This document shows, piece after piece, positions 55,852 to 64,000 of a DNA stretch of 64,000 nt. The notes beneath the pieces were generated by a model. The model ran no database searches. It was not told the DNA's origin and saw only the letters and a list, made by a program, of their open reading frames with translations. Source of the stretch: Zygaena filipendulae (taxonomy: Eukaryota; Arthropoda; Insecta; Lepidoptera; Zygaenidae); contig OU015678.1 of the NCBI GenBank assembly GCA_907165275.2, positions 1,240,001 through 1,304,000 on the forward strand. Reading direction: 5' to 3'. Within the stretch, counting starts at the first letter, position 1. Every line of letters starts with the position of its first letter. Position numbers and translations under genes: made by a program.

Positions 55852-58800
55852 ATGGTGTACACCCGCCCCAACATACCTTACCCCACAATCTGGCACCGCT
55901 TCACCGTCCAACGTGGCGGGACCGTGCGCTTGAGGATCCAGGACCTTACGGAAGACCTGTTCGAGCCAGCTCTGGAGCTGATGAAGAAATATTTCATGAG
56001 AGACGAGCCTCCTTGCAAGTACATCGGTGAGTATTTGTTACTTAAGTAGTGATGAACTCCATTCAGCTTGGTCCTATTCGACTACGTTGGTATAATTTTT
56101 TTTACATAATAGGTACCTATATGCGTCTGTAAATATGCATAAAGATCTCTGGCCCATCCCGTTTTAAATGATAAATATATAAATAAGACTAGAGCTAATT
56201 CTGACCACTTAAAACCCAAAACCATATCGCTTCTGCATCGAGAGTCTCTCTACATCCTCCCTTGGCGACGACTGATCGGTTTTATCGACATAGAAACCAC
56301 CCTAGAAACTTCTTTATTTATACCCTAAAAAAACTGACAGCATTGAAGATTTACTATTTTTAATCGCTTTAAATTTAAGATTCTTCAGTGATGAAAGAGG
56401 CCATGTTATGGTAAACAGGATAGTGAAGTTCATTATTATTTATTAGGTACTAAGCTTCATTAATTATGATATCTCATTACATGACTGTGGTTAGTAAGCT
56501 AGACGGCTGCCTAGATAAATTTCTAGAGCTTTATCTAGGTTAGGTCTGTTTTATCTTGGGCAAATACAGTAATTGACGGTCAGTGTTCCAACACACCAGG
56601 CATTGAAAACCATCCCACTGCCCAGCGAGAACTGATGAAGCTCTGGCGGACCACGATGCAGGACAAGCTGTCTCTGGTGTGCTTGGTCGATGACGATGGA
56701 CCACCGACCATGGTTGGAGTCAACGTGTTGACAGTGACCTGTCGAGACGATAAAGATGAGCCTTTCGTGGTGAGGTTTCGCTCCTTCTTAGGAGTTTCGC
56801 GCGTTGTGCATTTTGCCAGTGCCAAATTTCGTATGAATCTAGAGTTCGTCTATGGTATCCACGAATTTAGTTAAGTGATGGACAGTGGATGGACCTTGAG
56901 CTGTTGGTGAAGGAAAACATCTTGAGGAAGCCATAGCAGCACTTTGTAGCGCCCGGCTGGCTAACTACCACCTTCAAGTTGGAAATCTGTCACCAAGCAC
57001 CGGCACGGTGTGTTCCGGCAGTCTCTCACTTGAAAGCCAAGTTGACATTCTACAATCGATAACGCATAGAAAACGAGAATAAAAAACTTTGGTCAGCCAA
57101 TCAACACTCTAGTTTTAATACGTGACCACTTGAAAAGGAGGTTTTTGATTGGCTGACCAAGTGCCATGACGTTTGTTACTTATGTTTTCTATGCGTTAAC
57201 GATTGTAGAATGTCAACTTGGCTAACCCCGCAGGTGACATGACGATTTCACTGTAAGATTGATTGGCTAAGGAGGCTGTATAGAGAACTTCCATCAGACC
57301 GATGACAAGACCTGGGCGGTTCTCTTCGGGGCGGTGGACCTGGTGGCGCGCAGTGTCGACATCTGGCGGCGGTATGGCGTGGACAAGTACCTCAACGCGT
57401 ACGGCCTCGTAGTGGACCCGGAGTGGAGGGGGCTGAATGTCGGTCTGCAACTGCTTAGGGCCAGGTGAGGACCCTTAATATTCACTGCTAGCAATTTCCC
57501 GCGGATTCAACCGCGATAATTTTGGGGTACTTGCTGAAATTCCCGGATAAAAAGTAACCTATGTCCTTTTCTGCACCCTTGACTACGTTTATGCAAAATT
57601 TCATCGATGATCGGTTGAGCCGTTGAGGCGTGAAAGCGTGACGAAAGCGCGCTGTCTGTCTGTATGTGCACGCATGGGTCAAAAACTACTGAAGGGATTT
57701 TAACCGAACTTGGTACGATTGTAGTCCATACTCCTGGGCAGGTTATAGGCTATATAACATAACGCTGAGACACATAGGAGCTGAGCAGAGACGATAAATT
57801 GAAGCAAGTCGGATGAAAATGCGCTTTCTAGCTCTTATCCTCGCATACGTGTACTCAATCACGCAAAAACGGTTGAACGGATTTGGATGAAATTTGGCAT
57901 GCACGTTGTCAGGGGTATAGAGAAGGACAAAGGGTACTTTTTATCCCGGAATTCCCGCGGGAACTCTGAAATTACCGCGGGTGAAACGCGGGGCACAGCT
58001 AGTAAGAAATAATTTTTTGCTAATATCTCATTCCGTTTCCAATTACGCTCGGTTTGATAAATTCAACCGTCCCCGTCATCTCGGCAGGCGATTGCATTCC
58101 GTCAGGACAATAGAGAACGAATTCAGCGGGAAACTCGTTTGGAATGCGGCGGGGAGGCGATATGGCGGGAAATTCTTGGGACATCTTTAATCTATAGATA
58201 GGTAGCTTTACTCACCTGTCCCCACAGATATTGAATAGCATTCAAATAGTGTATAGATGTACCAAGCTGTATCTCCCAGCGTGCCACTCTTAGGCTTTAT
58301 TTTTGTTTGTTCCTTGCCACTATATCTACTCACGAAGTTTTATAATATTATGTAGGTAAGCTTTTAAAGGTTTTTAGTTAAATGAATTATGTGACTGTGA
58401 GGAAATCGTGATTAGCGCTTAATTTCATGATAATATATAACTGCAAACCATTTATTTACTCTCTATATTTCGTTCATTCCTATCTTCAGGCTATATCCAC
58501 GCAGTAATTATATTCAGAGAGAAGGTAATCACTACGTTTTAATTATATTTACTTTGGCTAAATTAAAGGTTGAAGCTTACCTACCGCTCCGGGAATGAAA
58601 TTTCATCATGCTTTTTTTATTTTTTTTAAATCTTACTTGTATGGTTACTTGAGACGACATATGTGTCCTAACCTAACTTAACCAAAGAGTAGGTATATAT
58701 CGTATCACCACTACGTGATCATAACACGTAGTGATTACCTTCTCTCTGATAACAACCCAAAAATGACATTTGAAGTATTTAACTTTTAACACTGCTGCCG

Positions 58801-61420
58801 TAGGCCGTAGTGATTATAATATTATCTTTGACGGCTGCATTCATCAAGACAAAGTAAATTACTGATTGTATTAAAATATTGTAAAATTATCGATTTGTCT
58901 TCTCATACCTAAGTGAAAAGTCGTAAAAACATGGTCCTGTTGGCAACGCCGCGTAACAAGAAAAGAAAATGCATTTGCGACAAGGTTGCATTGCTGAAAA
59001 AGATCACCGGCTCGCCTAAACCCTTGCGAAGTGCGGAGATAAACAAAATTCGATTGAGTTTATTCACCGAAAGAAACTCCGACGGAAGTGGCAACTTGGT
59101 TTTGCGCGGGAAAGATATTTTTGACAGGTACAAAAGACGCATCACCGACGAAGATGTGAGAGCTATCTGCTTGTACTGCAGAGAACTGCCGCGCCGCATC
59201 ACGAAGTTGGATCTTTGCTACAATCAAATCACTGATGTCGGTTTCTTCAAATTATTAAAAAAATTACTCATCAAAGGCAGGTCAAGCATTGTAAACTTAA
59301 ATATTATGAATAATAAACTAACCGAGACATCCATACTGAATTTGGCGAAATATTCTACTTATTTGAAGTTGAAATATTTGCGATTGAATGGCAATGATTT
59401 TGGTACAAAGGGCGGTGAATATTTCGCTAATTTTCTCTTAAACAATCACACTGTGGAGTTTTGTGACGTAGCCGAAACAGGCCAGACCCTGACTAGCGTG
59501 GCCAGAATTATAACAGCACTACGCATCGACCATGGAGCTAATACCACATTGAGAGTTTTCGATTTTAGTCGTATCGTACCACTGTTCAACAGATATTCGT
59601 ACGAAACAAAATGGCTGTGCTACCACATCGAATATTTACTCGAGAGAAATTCAAATTTGGTCGAATTGCATTTGCAGAAGAACGAACTGATCGGTCACGA
59701 TATGGAGTATTTCGTTCGTGGTTTAAGAAGGAACAAAACTTTATTATATTTGGATATTGGATACAACAGAATCGGTGACTACGGTGCGGAGCTATTGGGT
59801 AAATATTTAAAGGAAAAACCCGAATTAATCCTTTTAAACATAGCTGGCAATGGAATCAAGGATACCGGCGGCAGAGCGTTAAGTTTTGGAATGCCATATT
59901 CGAAAATTCGCGCCTTGGATATGTCACACAACAAATTAACCGATAGAGGTGTGCTAGACTTGTTGAATACTATAAAAAAACCGTTCTTCATCCGTTTTTT
60001 GAACATTTGGGGCAACAAATTCAATCATGTAACTTGCGAAGTTATTCAGAGGATGTTGATGAGTGGGGTGCTATTTCAGCATACGCTCGACGTTTCGATT
60101 TACGAAGTGGACGAGCGACTCTACACTGCATATTACCCGAATCCGGCGGACAGGAATAAGCATTTGTACTACTGTGAATTGGATTACGGTTTCGCTCAAC
60201 CTATTATGCACGTAAAAAGGAACGTTATTCCAGAGAAGAAGAGAGTTAAAGTTGATTGTAAACAGAGACATAAGTTGGATAAAACGACGCGTGATAGGTT
60301 TTAGGAGCACGCTGTTTTGTTTCAACGCTACTCTGTTGAAAAGCTATTCCTATTTAGATTGTACTTACACGTTTAAAAAAATTACATTTTATATAATAAA
60401 TACCGTGTATATTTAATATATAAATTTCTTTTGGTAATCTTTATTCTTTATTCAATAAAATATCATTTAGTGCTATGAGTACTACATATATCCAAAGAAC
60501 ACAAGAACAAAGTGTCTTCCCCTTAATAGAGACAATAAGAAAAGTGTTATTGGACACATTCTTAGTATGGTCTTGTTTAGAAGTTTAGGTCAAATTTAAA
60601 AAACTTATTAGTCATTACTAGATTGGCTAGATTGTATTATAATGATTGGGTATGTAATATTTCGGTTTTACTTTACCGAGTACCGAGTAGGTACTCGGCC
60701 GAGTAACTCTTTCTTCAGTCAGTTCAGTCTTTATATACGAAGTTTAGCAGCTTAATGACTTGAAAACAAGTTAGAAACACACTTAAAAGAATGAAACGGT
60801 AGTGGACAGTCATTCAATAACTTTTAAAGGTATTTTATAAATGCAATACTGTTTCAGTGTTTCAACATTTGATCTGATTACAAAATTAAATTCGATGACG
60901 AGTTAGCATATTGCAGACTTTTTGTTTTCTTGTTTCTATCATGTTGTTTACATCACTTCTTAAGATTGATACGTTTTTAAAATAATAAATGGGATTGACT
61001 ACTTTTTAATGTAGTTTTCACTATGACGTTAACCTAAAACTTTAATTAAAACGAGTACTCGGCAGTTAAACCGAGTTATTTGGCCGAGTACGAGTATTAA
61101 AAAAACCACCGAATACACCGAGTACCGAGTAGTAACCGAGTACTCAGCGAATATCTAATATATATCAATGTAGTATAAGTAAATGTAAATTATGATTTGG
61201 TAATATATTTTTCTTCAGGATTCCTCTATGCAAAGCTTTGGGTGTCAAGGTGACTGCCACTGTCTTCACAGCGGGCGCATCGCAGGCTGTCGCCAAGAAG
61301 GCTGGTTTCGAAGTTTTGTTCGAGATCACATACGAAGAGCTTGCCAGCAAGGGCTACGATTTCCCTGGAATAGAAGAAAATACCAAGTCTTCGAAACTGA
61401 TGGCAATGGTCATCGATTAG
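55852..61420 (+). CDS. GNAT-family N-acetyltransferase (insect AANAT-like)
   Basis: Likely acetyl-CoA-dependent N-acetyltransferase; the substrate is unknown. Four exons join in phase: 55852-56026, 56600-56769, 57298-57464 and 61219-61420 (237 aa). The start is MVYTRPNIPYPTIWHRF, a form common to an insect GNAT group. Motif A, with the acetyl-CoA pyrophosphate loop, lies at about residues 157-171 (VVDPEWRGLNVGLQLLRAR). It carries RGLNVG where the family usually has RGxGxG or RGxGxA, so the loop is somewhat atypical. It continues IPLCKALGVKVTATVFTAGASQ and ends MAMVID. For exon 2, only the acceptor at 56598-56599 keeps phase. Exon 3 could start 12 bases earlier, at 57286, adding NFHQ. An acceptor 8 bases before the ATG implies a 5' UTR exon. 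The 3.75-kb third intron contains a complete LRR gene. Confidence 0.87.
56896..57030 (+). mobile_element. SINE family 1, 3' part
   Basis: CTTGAGCTGTTGGTGAAGG ... GCCCGGCTGGCTAACTACCACC ... GGTGTGTTCCGGCA, collinear with 21095-21230. It lies in GNAT intron 2. Confidence 0.65.
57035..57223. mobile_element. foldback MITE in GNAT intron 2
   Basis: A 189-bp element begins AGCCAAGTTGACATTCTACA and ends with the inverse. The arm continues ATCG(A/T)TAACGCATAGAAAAC with one mismatch. Inner TTGGTCAGCCAATCA and TGATTGGCTGACCAA are also inverted, so most of the element folds on itself. Confidence 0.8.
57488..57652 (-). mobile_element. Helitron-like copy after GNAT exon 3
   Basis: Starts CTAGCAATTTCCCGCGGATTC 23 bp beyond the exon 3 donor and ends GGCGTGAAAGCGTGACG. 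It abuts the next copy. Confidence 0.6.
57655..58002 (+). mobile_element. Helitron-like copy similar to 44810-45147
   Basis: TGTCTGTATGTGCACGCATGG, then AGTCCATACTCCTGGGCAG, ending GGTGAAACGCGGGGCACAGCTAG before T. High similarity to the 44.7-kb copy suggests recent shared origin. Confidence 0.65.
58515..58748. mobile_element. MITE upstream of the LRR gene
   Basis: Terminal inverted repeats CAGAGAGAAGGTAATCACTACG at both ends, 234 bp apart, with a noncoding AT-rich interior. It ends about 180 bp before the LRR start codon. Confidence 0.75.
58931..60304 (+). CDS. intronless leucine-rich-repeat protein (LRRC34/RNI-like)
   Basis: 457 aa in one exon. The open frame extends six codons upstream, but only to a GTG. 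The ATG at 58931, in the context AAAACATGG, is the credible start. RNI-type leucine-rich repeats cover about residues 90-380: ITKLDLCYNQITDVG (90-104), LKYLRLNGNDFGTKGGEYF, LVELHLQKNELIG, LLYLDIGYNRIGDYGAELL (271-289), LILLNIAGNGIKDTGGRAL and IRALDMSHNKLTDRGVLDL. A basic C-terminus follows (KKRVKVDCKQRHK). Length and repeat type resemble vertebrate LRRC34 and related NLR/RNI-like scaffolds, but the assignment is tentative. The gene lies on the same strand inside GNAT intron 3. Lack of introns suggests a retrogene or a long-established single-exon gene. Function unknown. Confidence 0.88.
   Translation: MVLLATPRNKKRKCICDKVALLKKITGSPKPLRSAEINKIRLSLFTERNSDGSGNLVLRGKDIFDRYKRRITDEDVRAICLYCRELPRRITKLDLCYNQITDVGFFKLLKKLLIKGRSSIVNLNIMNNKLTETSILNLAKYSTYLKLKYLRLNGNDFGTKGGEYFANFLLNNHTVEFCDVAETGQTLTSVARIITALRIDHGANTTLRVFDFSRIVPLFNRYSYETKWLCYHIEYLLERNSNLVELHLQKNELIGHDMEYFVRGLRRNKTLLYLDIGYNRIGDYGAELLGKYLKEKPELILLNIAGNGIKDTGGRALSFGMPYSKIRALDMSHNKLTDRGVLDLLNTIKKPFFIRFLNIWGNKFNHVTCEVIQRMLMSGVLFQHTLDVSIYEVDERLYTAYYPNPADRNKHLYYCELDYGFAQPIMHVKRNVIPEKKRVKVDCKQRHKLDKTTRDRF
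60395..60400 (+). promoter_or_regulatory. LRR gene polyadenylation signal
   Basis: AATAAA 91 bp past the stop codon, with a second at about 60456. Confidence 0.5.
60670..61145. repeat. CGAGTA-rich repeat block
   Basis: Clusters of ACCGAGTA and TACTCGG at 60676-60715 and 61050-61145, facing each other, bracket about 340 bp of AT-rich DNA. It resembles a DNA transposon with repetitive ends in GNAT intron 3. Boundaries are unclear. Confidence 0.45.
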
Positions 61421-61449
61421 ATATCACCTCGCATGTACAGGGTGTTACA

Positions 61450-61455
61450 AATAAA
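61450..61455 (+). promoter_or_regulatory. GNAT polyadenylation signal
   Basis: AATAAA 30 bp after the stop codon. Close, but possible. Confidence 0.5.
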
Positions 61456-61559
61456 AATAGTCAGATTTTAAGATCGTGCTCGTTTATAACTGTTTTTTTT
61501 AAGTATATTATTTTCCAAGTCACACTCACTTCGCTTCTAATCTAAAATGAAGGTCGAGC

Positions 61560-63130
61560 CACGTGAAGTGAGTATGAAACACTTCAAAATACCCACTCGG
61601 TGTCATTGTTCTCGCTTTGTGACGCTACAATCCAACTCACTCAATAAAAGAATAAAGAATAAGAAAAATCTTACTACAGATTCAAAAGTAATGCCGGAAA
61701 TGAGTCTTATCATAACAAGAATTCAACTAAGTATCGACTACATTAACACAAACGTAGCAATATTTTTTCTTAAAAAAGTGATATTATGGTTTTCTCTGTG
61801 ATTTAACTGTGTTTCTCTTTATTGTATGTGTTACCTAGTTACGTACATTGAATAGGTATGTCCCTCGTTTCTAGTAACATGGTTGTATCAGTATACCTAT
61901 TTTAAACAGCACACGATCTTCGAATATAAGTACATCCTGTATAGTGTATAGATACACCTGGGAGAAAGCAATGTATCATTTTAAAATGTTTTTATTGCCT
62001 ACTCTTACAAAATTAATCATGTGTTATAATTTTAATGTACTTTAATGGTTTATTGACCGATTTTCATTTTACTGTGATATTGTGTTCGTGTAATTTGATA
62101 CCGGCACTCAGCTCACTCAAAGATACAAGTGAGTACCTACTTAATACTACGTAATATCTTAGACTGTTAATGATTTTGAAGGCTAGATGACTACACAAGT
62201 TTCATTTTTCTTAAGAACGCATCGAGTAATGTTTGAATGACAAATTATGTTTGCGTGTGATATCACCCGATGGGAAAAGTAATGCCATAACACATCACAG
62301 TCATCACACTGAAAGGGGATATACAAAATGAACTAGTACTTAAGTACTTATGCGCGTGTCTTATCCGGGTCTTATATAATTATAACAATCAAAGCTGGTG
62401 TATGTCTTATATTTAAGACACAAGAAAATTTGTTACAATGTGCGAAAGTACCTAAAACTGCGAGAGATGTGGCATTTAGATATTGTATGTAAATTGTCTT
62501 TTAAAAGTTTTAAATAAATCCAACGCCATCAAGCACAGATTAACATAATATTTATTATATAAAAAATCACGCGAGCTTTTTGGAGGGGGGAGGGGGTCGA
62601 GTAAAATCTCACGACATCTCGTTCTCACCAAGAGGGGAGGAGGGTCGAAAAATCGTCAAAATTACCTCATGTAAATTAATGGATGCCCCCTTTAATAAAA
62701 ATAGAAAAGGATAATAAATAAGTAAGTCTAGTCATTACTCTGTTTATTGCATTTAGTTTCATCTTGTACCTACATGTGATATTATGTTATATTGACATGT
62801 GATATTTTTTTTTAAGTAATTGTCTGTAGTCGGTACCCACCTATAGTATTAATTATTATCTGTGTCATTTAGTTTATGTGGGGTATCTAACACATAAATA
62901 TCTAATTATTATTTATTGTTATAAACGTATCAGATAATATGGACCTACCTATGTATTTACCTATATTTGTGTAAACATATAAATAAAAATAATCTTTTGA
63001 ATATATTATTATAATCATCCTTGGTGCGTCTGTTGATCCTGTACCTAGGTAACTAGGTCAAGGTAAATTGAGGTCAAACGATTATTCACACAACATAATA
63101 TTATCATTAGGTATATACGTACGCTAGTAG
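61560..63130. other. unique AT-rich DNA
   Basis: No gene seen. A G-rich patch (GGAGGGGGGAGGGGG) lies at about 62580-62600. Short open frames lack domains. Confidence 0.4.
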
Positions 63131-63133
63131 GTA

Positions 63134-63318
63134 CTAGTTGGGTCCCCGTGGTTTCACCCGCGTTAATTTCGGAGATCCCGCTGGAATTCCGAGATAAAAC
63201 TTTATATCATTTCTCCTGACAACATGTATGCACATTGCCAAAATTGATGATGATTGGTTGAGTCGTTAAGTCGTGAAAGCGTAACAAACAAACAAATAAA
63301 CTCACTTTCGTATCTAAA
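63134..63318 (-). mobile_element. Helitron-like copy
   Basis: Starts CTAGTTGGGTCCCCGTGGTTTC and ends CAAACAAACAAATAAACTCACTTTCG, a near full-length minus copy. Confidence 0.6.
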
Positions 63319-63319
63319 A

Positions 63320-64000
63320 AAAAACATAGGTACGCGTCAAATTGAGAACCTACCTACTCCTTTTTTGAAGTCGGTTAAAAAGTTGTCACAAAACACTAAT
63401 TAAACTAGGTTTTAACCGCGGGAAAACATATTACAATATGTAATAATAATAAATAATAATTATTATTATTACTACTCAATTGCACAAAAACGACAACTGA
63501 TTGTTGGGGAGGCATCATAATTATTTAAAAAATAATAAAATAGTTTTATACTAGCTTTCCCAAACACAATCATAACAGCTCTACCTAGCAGATAACTTAC
63601 GCAACAGCAAGCGCATCCGTATGTCCTAACTTTTTCATTAATATAATATTATAGGTGACGCTACACTGTGCGCTACACATTCAAAGTGAAACGGTGTCAC
63701 TGCCACCGAACTGTTTCAAATTAATACCAGCAAAACCATAAACGGAGCAAAACCCTAGAATCCCTCAGAGCACTAACGATAGCTCGGAACCTCACTTCAC
63801 TTTCCTATTATAATGTCAAGTTGTAGATTGAAGTTCAAAGATAAGACGTTATTGTTAGTTTTTATATTTTTTACTTTTATTTACAGTAAAACTATTTACA
63901 AACCTTGAGAAAACTTACAATACAATATAGGAAATTTAACTAATTTATTAATAAAGCAATATCAAACCCTTCAATGAGCCTAGAGAACAATGAGTTCCAA
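63320..64000. other. no gene seen
   Basis: AT-rich DNA with an (AAT)n patch near 63440-63470. Nothing else recognised. Confidence 0.4.

Noticed and set aside
58913..58930. Extension of the LRR protein by six codons
   Set aside because: The upstream codon is GTG. The ATG at 58931 has a good context and is the ordinary eukaryotic choice.

Overview
The window is nuclear DNA from an insect, almost certainly a moth or butterfly (Lepidoptera). The reasons are an AT-rich background, small genes with phase-consistent GT-AG introns, and very many copies of a Helitron-like element ending in a CCGCGG hairpin plus CTAG. Several tRNA-derived SINE families and at least seven families of short inverted-repeat DNA transposons (MITEs) are also present. 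The species cannot be named from the sequence.

Region 1 (1-20.2 kb) has no gene that I can support. It is a patchwork of MITEs, Helitron-like copies, SINE tails and relics of LINE and mariner elements, with unique AT-rich DNA between them. Region 2 (20.2-29.5 kb) holds an 11-exon importin-alpha (karyopherin-alpha) gene on the + strand, 511 codons, with unusually GC-rich exons and introns filled with minisatellites, MITEs and Helitrons. Region 3 (31.4-39.4 kb) holds two minus-strand genes: the three-exon gene for the tiny 26S proteasome lid subunit Sem1/DSS1 (69 aa), and a nine-coding-exon gene for an ankyrin-repeat protein with a C-terminal SOCS-box-like module (463 aa). Region 4 (39.8-55.6 kb) is mobile-element territory: a 1.55-kb Tc1/mariner element with a decayed transposase, many Helitron copies, a foldback element with a 3-bp target duplication, and an unclassified structure built from inverted ~135-bp modules (48.4-49.9 kb). 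Region 5 (55.8-61.5 kb) holds a four-exon GNAT acetyltransferase gene (237 aa) on the + strand; its last intron contains an intronless leucine-rich-repeat gene (457 aa) on the same strand. The rest is repeats and unique AT-rich DNA.

The genes do not form a pathway. Importin-alpha carries cargo with a nuclear localisation signal into the nucleus. Sem1 is a structural piece of the proteasome. The ankyrin/SOCS-box protein may recruit substrates to a Cullin-5-type ubiquitin ligase, so Sem1 and it both touch ubiquitin-dependent degradation, but their adjacency is probably chance. I found no convincing new gene system. The most interesting items are the inverted ~135-bp module array, a MITE family that spreads paired perfect CREB/ATF palindromes, the nested LRR gene, and a probable GC-AG intron in the importin gene.
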